Shown here in pieces: positions 47,108-58,352 of a DNA stretch of 64,000 nt; the stretch's first letter is position 1; each line of letters begins with the position of its first letter. The notes under the pieces were generated by a model. That model was not told the DNA's origin, did not search any database, and saw only the letters and a program-made list of their open reading frames with translations. Location of the stretch: assembly GCF_933775445.1 (NCBI RefSeq), contig NC_065877.1, positions 6,510,001 to 6,574,000 on the forward strand, in the 5' to 3' direction. This DNA is from Argentina anserina (Eukaryota > Streptophyta > Magnoliopsida > Rosales > Rosaceae). The position numbers and the translations under genes were made by a program.

Positions 47108-47392
47108 TTATGGCCAGAAACCTTTACAAACTACAGCTATTATTACAAAAAGCCAGTAAGTGGCCCTGATACTATGATCACCATAACACGATAGACTACT
47201 ATCATCCCCAGCTAATCTCTTCATCCAGAGGAACAGCTGCGTATAAGCTGGTTGCCGGATGCGGGCGAATTTGCCTTCCCCTTGCTTCTTGCTGTTTGTA
47301 AGTCCTGCAAACAAACAAATTATAATGAAGGTTGCAGAATGACAACATTCAACAAGAAGGGTTGAGACATGCTTTTTGTTCTCCTCTGACAC
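47108..47392 (-). other. Short antisense frame after pol
   Basis: 94 residues with a charged middle (EGKFARIRQPAYTQLFLWMK) and a hydrophobic end (YWLFVIIAVVCKGFW). I do not recognise it. Its antisense position after the integrase is where some Tat-type elements carry an extra frame, so it may be a piece of one. Confidence 0.3.
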
Positions 47393-47529
47393 CTAGGTTG
47401 GAGCTAAAGAAGGAGGAGTGTTTCCTTGCCTTCTTTAGTTCTAGGGTATCAGTAAAGAAGAGCATGAGGATAAGTTTTTAGGCTTATCTCATGTTTGAAG
47501 ATAGGTTTTTAGGCTTAGGCAAATCATCA

Positions 47530-47680
47530 AGGTTCTAAAAAACGCTAGGCGTTAATCGGGCGGACAGCTAAAAACCAGCGCCCAGAGGATTAATCGGGGA
47601 TTAATCGACCCAAAATCGAGGTGGCCAAGGATCTCCGGGCGCCTAGGCACCGCCTAGGCGGTCCTAGGAGGGGATTTTTA
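47530..47680. repeat. GC-rich interspersed repeat
   Basis: The stretch from AAAAAACGCTAGGCGTTAATC to CCGCCTAGGCGGTCCTAGGA is much richer in G+C than its surroundings and is self-complementary (CCGCCTAGGCGG). A loosely similar composition occurs near 54490-54590. It looks like a short interspersed element; class unknown. Confidence 0.5.
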
Positions 47681-49119
47681 TAACGTTGGGCAAATCTAAT
47701 GGAGGTAGAATCTTAGGTCTAGAGGGAAGAACTTGTGGAACCAGAAGAGTTTCGAGAGTAAGAATCTTAGGTAGAATCTTTAAGACTAGTGGATTTGGTT
47801 GTGTTTTGATCAAGAATATAGTCTTCTTTTTATAAAAAGAGGTGTCGAGATCCAATGGCTATGATGAATTGCAGATCCTTGGAAATCGTAACAGAGAGTA
47901 AATGATAGTTATGGCTTTCAACCAAAACGGATTCGAGCATTTTATGAGGCTGGATACACCTGCATTCCATAGGTTTGAATTCAAACGTATCATTAATGAG
48001 TACATTGAAACTTTGACTTGGTTTTTCGACTAGTCTTTAATATGGGTTGGGTATTCATAGTTGGGCCATTGAGTAGAAAAAATAAGTAATTATATTATGA
48101 TATGCCCAATGGGCTAAACTTTACAACAATTGTCCAGAAAGGTGGATATCTACAAGTAATTTATCTATAGCAATGGTCTTATGGTGAGTGAGGTTTTACA
48201 TCTTCCTCTCTTCAGCTTCAGCCTTTTCCACTTGATTTTTGAGGTTTTGTAGGTGGGGGATAGCATTTTGAACTTCTTGGAGTTGAGCAGCCTGCTCGGC
48301 CTCAATAGCTGATATTTCAGCATCTAGCAGTGCTCTTGATGCTTCAACTTCGAAATAAGAGGTTTAATGTACAAACATCAATAAGGAATAATATACAAGG
48401 GACTATACTAAACATAATGAATTCAAATGAAATGTACTCCTAACTTCTCGTATCCTAAGCCGTGAAATAAGTCCAGAAACCTGCAAGGAACCTAAAGTAT
48501 GGGTGAGCTTCGTCCTCACTCACCCAGTAGGGGTCAGCCCACCAATGTGGTTTAAAAGTAAGGTTGGCTAAGTTTTATGAAAACTTAAAACATTTAGATA
48601 TGAATATGCTCTTGAAATCATTTAATATGAAACAGACTAAGTTTGATAATTACGGGAAAAAAATGCAAAACATGCATGATGACCATCAATAATATTAAGT
48701 CAGTGGTGACCAATAACGACTATGAGACAAATGAGTCATCACTTAAGTCGAGGCTGACTGCCTTTGTTGAAACAACAAAAGAGTGAGTGTCCATTTAATG
48801 GAATGCCCTCAATAATACTGTAAGATATGGATCCAATAATAAATAGGGCATTTCCCCTCCGGAGGTTTACGGTTTTTGACACCTAGGGGTTACCGGATTA
48901 CCGAGCCCCATATAGTCTCAAGTCTACTCACTCATAATCGATCTGCTTATCCTCGGGTTTTAGCATTTCTAAAATCATATATGCATTTCCAACAATAAAC
49001 ATCACTAAGGCATAGACAATAAATTTGTATTGGGCACGTAATACACAAAGGGAGTTAGCACCCTACCTAGAAATATGCGTAGCCAATGCTAAATCCACAA
49101 TCCTGCTTCCGCTCAGCTA

Positions 49120-51560
49120 CACGAAAAACCGAACCGAATTAATCGGTTTGGTTTCAGTTTGGGCACATAAGAAACCGAACCGAACCGAACCGAAAAACCG
49201 AATTATTTATAAAATAATGTCGTTTTACGTTTATCTTACCGAATATTTGTTTTGATTAATGTGATTTTAGGTTTATATTATATATAATTATATGTTTCTC
49301 TTTTGTAGTGTTATATATGTATATATAATCATCTATGTTTATATGTATGCCCATATATGTATGTTTCAAATAAGTTTGCTAAAACAAACACACACACACA
49401 TATATATATATACAAGCGGATGTGTAATTACTAAATCCGCCTCAATATGAAGGAAACTTCTCAAGATCGATCGACACCAGTCGATATGATTGATATGTAT
49501 ATATAGTCACCTCGTAAAAATTTCATCCAATTCGGACCTCGTTTAACCGTCGGAATTTCCGGTAAACCGAAAACAATACTAATATACCCTAAGGGAGGAC
49601 CCATTACCAAGATGCGAATGAGAAAATTTGTTTACATATTTGAAGTCACATAATTTTTTTCATCGACCGTGCTTGGTCGAAACAAGGAAACTCATTTGGC
49701 AAAGTCCCGGTCAATGGGGGTTTTATTATGTGAAAACGCATGTTTTTTGGTTAACCGTTGGTACGGACGGTCAAACCATGTTCAAAACTAACGAAATTTT
49801 TATGGGTTCCCTAAATATATATACCGATCACATCTACTGGTGTCGATCGACCATATTTCAAACTGGAGTTGTCGATCGCTGAAGTGTTCACTAATGTACC
49901 ATAACCTTTATATTAGGGTTATAATAAAACTATCACATTATGAAGCGACTATATGAAGGAAACTTATCGGAATTGATCGACACCATCCGATGTGATCAGT
50001 ATATATATTTAGTGACCATTTTAAAATTTCATCCAATTCGGACCTCGTTTAACCGTCGGAATTTCCGGTAAACCAAAAACAACACTAATATACCCTAAGG
50101 GAGGACCCATTATCAAGATGCAAATGAGAAAAGTTGTTTACATATTTGAAGTCACATAATTTTTGTCATCGATCGTGCGTGGTCGAAACAAGGAAACTCA
50201 TTTGGCAAAGCCCCGGTCAATGGGGGTTTTATTATGTGAAAACGCATGTTTTTTGGTTGACCGTTGGTACGGACGGTCAAACCATGTTCAAAACGGACGA
50301 AATTTTTACGGGTTCCCTAAATATATATACCGATCACATCTACTGGTGTCGATCGACCATATTTCAAACTGGAGTTGTCAATCGCCGAAGTGTCCACTAA
50401 TGTACCATAACCTTTATATTAGGGTTATAATAAAACTATCACATTATGAAGCGACTATATGAAGGAAACTTATCGGAATTGATCGACACCATCCGATGTG
50501 ATCAGTATATATATTTAGTGACCATTTTAAATTTTCATCCAATTCGGACCTCGTCTGACCGTCGGAATTTCCGGTAAACCAAAATTAACACTAATATAAC
50601 CTAAGGGAGGACCCATTACCAAGATGCAAATGAGAAAAGTTGTTTACATATTTGAAGTCACATAATTTTTGTCATCGATCGTGCGTGGTCGAAACAAGGA
50701 AACTCATTTGGCAAAGCCCCGGTCAATGGGGTTTTATTATGTGAAAACGCATGTTTTTTGGTTGACCGTTGGTACGGACGGTCAAACCATGTTCAAAACG
50801 GACGAAATTTTTACGGGTTCCCTAAATATATATACCGATCACATCTACTGGTGTCGATCGACCATATTTCAAACTGGAGTTGTCGATCGCCGAAGTGTTC
50901 ACTAATGTAACATAACCTTTTATATTAGGGTTATAATAAAACTATCACATTATGAAACGACTATATGAAGGAAACTTATCGGAATTGATCGACACCATCC
51001 GATGTGATCAGTATATATATTTAGTGACCATTTTAAAATTTCATCTAATTTGGACCTCGTTTGACCGTCGGAATTTCCGGTAAACCAAAAACAACACTAA
51101 TATACCCTAAGGGAGGACCCATTACCAAGATGCAAATGAGAAAAGTTGTTTACATATTTGAAGTCACATAATTTTTGTCATCGATCGTGCGTGGTCGAAA
51201 CAAGGAAACTCATTTGGCAAAGCCCCGGTTAATGAGGTTTTATTATGTGAAAACGCCTCTTTTTTGGTTAATCGTTAGTATGGACGATCAAACTATGTTC
51301 AAAATGGATGAAATTTTTACATGGTCCCTAAATATATATGTTGATCATATCTATTGGTGTCGATCGACAATATTTTGAAACTAGAATTTTTTTTAAAAAA
51401 AAAATTTCGATAAAAAAAAACCGAAAAAAACCGAACCGAACCGTTCGGTTCGGTTTTCAGTTTGCACTATTGAAAAACCGAACCGAAGTTTAATTTCAGT
51501 TTGGTTTACGGCTTGACCTCAAAACCGAACCGTTTAAACCGAATGCCACCCCTAGGTTTT
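49120..51560. mobile_element. CCGAACCG-rich element enclosing a tandem array
   Basis: Left (49123-49205) and right (51417-51545) borders carry clusters of AACCGAACCGAACCG and GGTTTGGTTTCAGTTTGG-type sequence, typical of a class of plant DNA transposons with CCGAACCG-rich ends. The right edge reads AATGCCACCCCTAGG, the usual terminus of that class; the left terminus is not clear. The 506-bp tandem array (49446-51380) fills nearly all the interior. Confidence 0.55.
49446..51380 (+). repeat. 506-bp tandem repeat, 3.8 copies
   Basis: TATGAAGGAAACTT recurs at 49446, 49952, 50458 and 50964, exactly 506 bp apart. Copies 2 and 3 are almost identical; copies 1 and 4 are more diverged, and copy 4 is cut at ~415 bp. 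Within each unit the two ends are themselves inverted repeats (ATCGACACCAG near the start, CTGGTGTCGAT near the end, with TATATATATTTAG beside each). Each unit has an open frame of 67-99 codons, in copies 1-3 in nearly the same reading (ETRKLIWQSPGQWGFYYVKT). Confidence 0.92.
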
Positions 51561-52601
51561 ACCAAACATCCAAGTCTCGAAATAATCAACCAATTTGCGA
51601 CTGTAAATATAAAATATTTAAACGTCGCCACACAAATAAAATAAGATACTAGACTCCCTATTTTTGGTTTGACCAAAGTAATGGTCAAACATTGATTATA
51701 ACTAACTATACTTCCTATTTAATATATTATATTTGAGTACTATCGAGTACTCGCATCAAATGCTTTTGTCATTCCAAATAAATTCAACCCAACAAATAAT
51801 ATGTCAACAAATATTAGAGAATATAATTTACGACTTAAGATTTTAAGTCATATTAGCTACTAATTGATATTTCTAATTTTCTAATGACACCCTAATAGAA
51901 TTAGAGACTTAAAAAAACCGTAACTTAGAAGGATGGAAAAATCTACCTCAAAGGGTCTTAGCCTAAGAGAATGACTCCAAGTCGGAAAAATGGATATCAA
52001 TGTCGTAATCTTCTTTATAGCTCAACTCCAAGGATGCATTACAAATTTACAATTCAACTTCACATTTGGAAAATCAGTAAGGTAGTAATCTCAAATAAAT
52101 TAGGAATTCACCTTTGGTAATTTCCAAGAAGATGACTGTATTCAAACTCATTCTCCTCATTTGTTCTACAACTCAAACTCATACAAGTCCTTCACTGTCC
52201 TGCTGCCCAATATCAAGCTCCCTAACTCGTAATCGATGTAGGTAGGTCAGTAAAAGAACTTAAGATGCACATGGAGGATCAAAGGACCAAGAAGCTCACC
52301 AAAACTAGAGTTCTTCTTAAACACATAACTGATTTGGACACCCAAGCTTAATCCTTGTCAAACTTCCAGTTCCTTGTCTTCATACACGAGCCCAGGGACT
52401 TGCTGCATCATCTTTACCTCTTTGATTAACACGTAATTGATTAAGGTAAGGTTCTAAAAACCATAAACATGAATTCTTCGAATTGAAACAGTGAAACTCA
52501 CCTTTCAAATTCGTGATTTGATGAAATCAAACTAGCTTCAGTCCTTCAGTCGATTCCTCTTCAATTTCTCTTCTCCTAAGCTAATCTTCTAACTCAAATT
52601 A
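51561..52601. other. Unassigned AT-rich region
   Basis: No gene, repeat structure or coding frame was recognised on either strand. Confidence 0.4.
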
Positions 52602-53060
52602 GTGGCTAAACAAGGGAATTTCGATGATGATTACACCAGTGTTTTCAGATGCGACGCCGAGGCGTCGCCGGTGTGTGCCTTTGGGCGGAGCGAAGGAGAA
52701 AAGCTCCGCAGCTTCAAACCCAGGCAAGGCGATGGAAAGGCTACCGCCGGAGCGACGGAGCGAGCGGTGGAGCGACGCGAAGCGACTTCAATCTCCGGCC
52801 TAGCAACTACCCATCAGGAGGCTATGCGCTGCCGGGATTGGGCCGAGGGGGACCGGATGGCGGCGGCGGAAGAGGGTGAGGATGAGGTTGAGTGTGACGG
52901 CGGCGGCAATGTAGATGGGGATGACGGTGAAGAATAAGGACCACGTGGAGCCCCAGGATTTATGAGGGTAAGAAACTGAATTCCTTGAGATTGTGTTTGG
53001 TTGAATCGCTGATGATCGAATCGCACTCTGGGCTCGATTTCGTGTGAGAATTCGACGAGG
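52602..53060 (+). other. GC-rich leader-like region before the AAE exon
   Basis: A 111-codon frame (52602-52937, acidic end DGGGNVDGDDGEE) is rich in G+C and CpG, unlike its neighbours, and ends in a GAGGTGAGTG donor-like site near 53060. It may be a 5' leader exon of the truncated gene at 53483, or repeat-derived. The frame has no family resemblance and I would not call it a protein. Confidence 0.3.
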
Positions 53061-53482
53061 TGAGTGCTTCTTTAGCTTCCATTTTGTTTAATTATTGTTT
53101 TCGAGTCGTTAGCTTACTCTTGTCTGCATATATACCGATGGTGATGGACACGTACAATTGCCATTTTCAATTTGATGATTCTAATGTTTAAAGCAGTATA
53201 CGAATTGGAAAATCTATAGATTCTTTTGGCAATGACTTGACCCTTTAGCATAGTATAGACATTCTTCTTAGTTTTTACTATTACACATACCTTAAACCTG
53301 TGTTAGTTTCTTTCCTGGTATTGCTCTTTGTGCAGCTATTCTATTCTGGCTAGACTTATAGTGAAGAGTTGGAAAGTTTCCGCGATTGAGCCTTGATCCT
53401 TATACAAGTCTAGATTCCTGGAGGACCAAATTTTCAGATAGACACGTTATACTTAGGTTGTTGTGCTGCCATTGTGCCGTTG

Positions 53483-53679
53483 ATGGAGGGTGGAATTAAG
53501 TGTGCGGCCAACTATGTTCCTCTTTCTCCTATCAGCTCTTCGAGCGCTCAACCATAGTCTACAGGGACAGACCATCTGTTGTGTATGGAAACATCGTTTA
53601 CACTTGGAAAGAGACACTTGAACGATGCACCAGACTTGCTTCTTCTCTTGCGAAACTTGGAATTTCTCGAGGCGATGTG
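53483..53679 (+). pseudogene. First coding exon of an acyl-activating enzyme (AMP-forming ligase) gene
   Basis: ATG at 53483 opens MEGGIKCAANYVPLSPIS. The frame then slips, and the continuation reads ERSTIVYRDRPSVVYGNIVY, TWKETLERCTRLASSLAKLG and ISRGDVV before a GTAAG donor. This is the N-terminal start of plant AAE proteins related to AAE1 (ANL superfamily; acyl-CoA synthesis by adenylation). Full members run to about 550-570 residues, with the AMP-binding motif in later exons. No later exon is visible in the following ~2 kb, where repeat sequence takes over. With both a frame slip and missing exons it is a fragment. Confidence 0.75.
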
Positions 53680-55499
53680 GTAAGAAACTGAGAACTTTTA
53701 ATGTTTTTTTTCTCTGTTTCTTGCCATTGTTGACTACTTTGCAATTCAATGTTATTTTTGTTTCTTGGAGTTGGGAGTGTTGGCTTATATCTGAATAATG
53801 TGTAGTTGTACTCCTAATGGCTTGCTAAGTGATTGGATTCGATGGGGATTTTTTTTGTCTTTCTCTGTTTCCTACTGTACTTCCTCTGGGAAAAATGTTT
53901 GAACTTTAAACTTCCCATTTGTAGATTGTCACAGTAATGGAGTGGATGCTGCTTGTCTGTCCTCCACATATAATTGGACATTGAATAACATGATCAAGAA
54001 CAAACATAGAAGTGAAAACATGAACTGAAACCCCTCGATCAAATATGTATCATAAAGCCAAATGAGAAAAAAGCCACACCACAAATATAAAGTAATAACC
54101 ACAGGCTTGAAAGATGTAAAGCATACTATGATCACAGGTTCAGTTTCACAGTTTGCATCCTACTTTGGATAGGATAATCCCACACATGTTGTTAGCTAGT
54201 GAGCTTTTATTGGATAAGGTCTTTCCCTGGTCTATAACTTTTCTGTTCATATTTTCTATGGGAATGATACAAACTTGTGCGCGTCCCAATCTTAAATTAT
54301 CACAGTTATAAAGACAAGTTCAGTTTGATTGGTAGATTCCTGATTGTGTTTCTTAATGTGTTTGAACTTTGAGGATCATTCTTGTCTTCTGCTATGGATT
54401 GTTTTAAGCTAATGAGTGACGACTTTGTATCTGGATCACCACTTCATATTATTTGAAAATGTATTGTATTAAATTAATGTTTGTTGGAAAGGCGATCGCC
54501 TTAAATTGCCTTTGCACGCCGATGCTCTCGCCTTATGAGGCTTGACCATGTCGCCTTCGCCTTTGCTTTCGCATCTGAAAACATTGTATTACACTAATGA
54601 ACACATGCATAAGAAAACAAGCTTGGCTTGAGTTCAAATCAATCAAATTAAATGCTAGAGAATCAGAATTAAGTCGAAACTAAAAGGAAATAAATATTTT
54701 GATAAAAGGTAAGTGATTTCTTACCTAGAAACCACGGAGAATCACAATCCAAACGAATTGGAAGATGATGAACAGTAGAGGTGATGAACTTAAATTCTCA
54801 ACTCTTTGGTTTTTGTTCAAATCCTCTGCATGTCGGCACAAGGAAGTCGGTGACGACGAGAGAAGCCGATCTGGAGTTGCTGACGCCGAGAGTTGGCCGG
54901 AAAAGCCGGGTTGACCCGTTTTCTTCCCGGCGGATCGTCAGGTCTGAAATGGAGAGGGAGACGCGAGGGAGAGAAGCTTTGCTTCTTTGTATTTGAGTTT
55001 TGGTCTTTTTACCAAAATGTTGAGTTTCTCTCCTTTTAAATAAGGATATGAATGCAAATTAGAAGATGGAGAACTGATCCAATGGCTAGAATTAAAAGCC
55101 TTGGTCAGAATTTAAAATGAAAAGAAAAGTAATCAGAATAGGATCAAATTTGGGAAAAGGTGGAAGAGAAAAATGGCTATGATCTTTTCACCTATTTTCT
55201 GAATAAATAGTAATGATTTTCCAATATTGCCAAACTTTTGAAAAATAATAGAAGATAGCTCGAAGCTCAGAAAAATATTCCGGAAGTATCGGTGAACTCG
55301 TAACGACATGAGCTTAATTATCGTAGCTTGAAATTGAGGAGTTGAAGAAGTTAAGAAATCGTCGTAGGAAGAAATGATGTATTACTTTAGAATTTTACCA
55401 ACAGTTATTAACTTTGTCTAACTCCAAAGTTAGTATGGTAAAAACTTTGGGACTCACAGTCACATTAGCAACTGGATAGTTGTTTGCAGGGCTCCCAGG
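53680..55499. other. Intron remnant and repeat sequence
   Basis: The first ~700 bp reads like intron sequence of the broken AAE gene. A GC-rich block at 54490-54590 (CGCCTTCGCCTTTGC type) and a transposon-like block at 54830-55330 follow. No coding frame was recognised. Confidence 0.4.
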
Positions 55500-57607
55500 G
55501 GTTTATGCAGAAACTATTTCTGGTTCTACTGGGCTAGTTTTCGCTGTTCCCTCAGCTTGATCATGGCCTGAATGCTTAGTTCTACTTTCTCCTGACTCAT
55601 TGAGGGGGCTAAGAGGTGCATATATCATCATAGTGGTGCAGGGATTCTCCGGCATCATGGTGGAGACCTCTTCTTCATGACTCAAAAAGGATATTGGTTC
55701 TGCTATTTGCATCTATGGAGGTGAATGTGGAGCAGAAGATCTTATTGGAATTGAAGTGCTTGCCACATTGGTTCTTTTACATTGAAGTTGTAGAACAGTT
55801 AGAGTTATTTAACTAAAATGCAAAAAACAGTAAGTGTTGACATAAATAGTAGAGGATAAAAAAACTTATAGGCGGAATATCTTCTTCTCCTTCTTCTTCT
55901 TCTTCTTCTTCTTCTTCTTCTTCTTCAGAATCTTCTAAGACCACTCTTTGTTGTTTGTTAGGCTGAGCGATAAAGGCTGGAGCATGTGATGAAGCACCAA
56001 ATGTAGGATTTTCAGCAGCCTGTAAACCAATATGAACCAGTTAGTGGTTTTATTCATAAAAGAAGTCTTGAAGGATATGAAAGTCAAATAGTGAATGAAG
56101 TTTTACCTTAGGAGACACGGGGGCAACTTTTTGTGTTGAATTTTGGCCAGCAAAAATTTGAGTGTCTTCCTTGGGTAATTTACCAAAGTCTCAGTGGAAG
56201 ATGACTCAGAACAGGTCAAGCGAATGACTTTTTCAGCGTTTGCCCTGGATGAGGTTCCATCATAGGGTGTAGTGGCTTTGGATATTGGTTGAAGAAAGGA
56301 GCATACCATTTTCCGAACCTTCAACCTTTGTTCGCTGAAACATAGGCTGCTACTGGGCACTTTCAATGTCTTTGAGGAGGAATGTCAAGCGCTAGGAGGA
56401 GAAACGGTTCAGACTTTCGATTGTTGGGAAATGTAGCAGTTGTGCCATTCCAAGTTGCCTAGCGAAGAGGTGAGGAGCATACAATTCCATTCCACCATTG
56501 AGATGAAGGGAGAAATCCACCAAACTGATTGCTTGTGTAAAAAGTTGTAGACCTTCAGGAGTATGGTGTTAGGTCTAGAATAGTAGCATCTAGATGAAAA
56601 AAGTACTGAAAGTAGGCTGCATACCCAAGAGAGAAGGAAGCATCAACTTCGGCGAATGCTTGTCCCACAACTTGATCTTCTGAGAAGTTCACCACAGTCT
56701 CATTGTGCAATTAAGCAAAGTAAACCTGAATCCAGAGGTCTAGGATCCATATTGCAACAGATAAATTGGTGTAGTCCATGGGATTCATTGTCAGTTTGTG
56801 CAGAGCCCTGTAAAGATGTGCCAGTACCATTTGGGCTAGACCAAGTTGATGACCACAAAGTAGAAGCGTTGATGTTCGCTTCATTGTCTTTGTCATCTTT
56901 TGAGTGTTGGTGTAGCTGATAAACTTGTGCAGTCAAAGTTCCAGAAAGGTTGTGCCACTATCTTTACTTGGATCTTGGTAGAAGTGATCCAACCAAGCTT
57001 CATAAGATTTGGCATTAAATTTGATGTGTTCAGCTTCGATAGGAACTTCTTCTTCTTCATAGTCATGCTTTGTATACTGTTTTTCACCAATTGGGAGACT
57101 AGTGATGAAATTCATATCCAACAGAGTGATTCCCATTTGCCCAAATTGGAAATCAAACGTGTTGTAAGTGGTGTTCCAAAAGATGGCGGCTACCATTATT
57201 GAACATCTGTTAGCTTTAGAATCCACCAATTTGAAGTAAAGATCTAAGGTATCTATGATTCCCGCTAAGTTCCATTAATCCAGATCAAGTGCTCGCGGAT
57301 TTTCATACCATCGCGTCATATTCGCACTAGGATTTGGCCAGGCTCTAAGGCGGACCGCGAAGTGGGACTGGGTTTGCCAGCCCTTGTAGGTTTCTTCCAC
57401 GCCCCTAAAAGCTAGCGGCGGAGTGTGAGAATGGTGGTTGTAATCTTCATTCACACTCTTTGGTATTGTAGCACTGAAGGGCCCAAGGTCTGCAAAACCA
57501 TCACTTATTTTCTCGAGATGGGTTCTATTGGAGTGAGTGATGGCTTTGTATTCCATCATCAGAGCTTTGCCTTGATCAGCTTCAGCGGAGTGTGAGATTT
57601 TCACCAT
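55500..57607 (-). pseudogene. Plant mobile domain (PMD, aminotransferase-like) protein, antisense to an LTR
   Basis: Minus-strand segments read in order: 57275-57607 (start MVKISHSAEADQGK, an Arg-rich region with WPNPSANMTRW), 56933-57229 (IMVAAIFWNTTYNTFDFQFG, MGITLLDMNFITSLPIGE: the PMD core), ~56711-56896 (GLAQMVLAHLYRALHKL, AIWILDLWIQVYFA), 56500-56710 (VVGQAFAEVDASFSLGYAAY) and a low-complexity tail with a Glu run from the CTT repeat. Stops and shifts break it up. PMD proteins (MAIN/MAIL1 relatives) occur both as host genes and as extra frames in Ty3/gypsy and Mutator elements. Here the frame starts ~210 bp from an LTR-like segment and runs antisense to it, which fits a retrotransposon-borne copy. 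Confidence 0.7.
55874..55927 (+). repeat. CTT microsatellite
   Basis: About 17 CTT-like triplets with one CTC interruption. On the minus strand it would encode a Glu run in the C-terminal part of the PMD frame. Confidence 0.9.
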
Positions 57608-57819
57608 AATTGTATAGGTGTGGTTTTTGGGAAGAGGTTTTATGGATTGATTGATCGAAATGAGAATGGCTTGAATTGAGATGAGTGTGTCTCGTGGCTA
57701 ATAGGCTTTTATAAAGACTGAAAGGGTTTACTGCTTGGAACTAGTGGGGTTCTTCAAAGAGGTGTGATCAGAATTCTTCGAGTTCTGGGCGAAGAGTCAT
57801 GTCGTTTTAAAGCGAGATC

Positions 57820-58350
57820 TTTTAGGAATATATTTTTGGGGATATTCAAGAATCCAAATCTGAGTTGAGAAATGAATTGTTGTCCTACTTAACTAAGTGG
57901 TTCTGATTTCTTGATCCAAAAGAAAGAACAAATTGTATTTTCTATGTAAATGAGTCTTTAGCACAAAATCAGGCACACAATTCAACCAAATTGTTGCGCA
58001 ACAACAAAACCAAAACCTCCCAACGAAGCACCGCTACCATATGCACCTTCGCTACATGTAGCACAAGTCTCCCAATAGAGCACTTCTATCATATGCACGT
58101 TCGCTGGATGTAGCACAAGTGTGACTTATCTCGGCAAGTGTCATGTCCATTAAGTCGCTACCTTAGCTTGTTGCAAAAACTAAAAGTCTGCTTAGTCAGC
58201 AACAATCAATACAAACGTCCTCGTAATCTTGATATTTAGCTCTACTTATTCTCTAAGTGGTTTAAGTAAGAACCGACCATCCTATAAAGGGGTGGAGAAA
58301 AATCCTAGCAGTCATTTGCACTCAATCGTTGCAGGTTTAGTCAGTATCTA
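57820..58350 (+). repeat. LTR-like segment, copy B
   Basis: Homologous to 38439-38930 and in the same orientation. It has an internal ~50-bp duplication (the TATGCAC...GTAGCACAAG block occurs twice) that copy A lacks. TG at 57800 after a purine tract (GGGCGAAGAGTCA) could be the true LTR start. The right end stops short of the full LTR and joins copia sequence directly. Confidence 0.75.
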
Positions 58351-58352
58351 CA

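Larger units (their letters stand above)
46861..49100. other. Repeat-derived region downstream of pol
   Basis: It contains a minus-strand frame (47108-47392), a GC-rich repeat (47530-47680) and a minus-strand coiled-coil-like stretch near 48200-48360 (reading ALLDAEISAIEAEQAAQLQE). That stretch resembles the tail of antisense frames in gypsy elements. Nothing intact was seen. Confidence 0.4.

Noticed and set aside
52602..52937. 111-codon frame as a protein gene
   Set aside because: GC-rich biased composition with no domain. It is more likely a leader or repeat-derived.
38439..58350. Calling one intact 20-kb retrotransposon
   Set aside because: The flanks of the two LTR-like segments do not agree and the interior holds unrelated material, so a single element is only a possibility.
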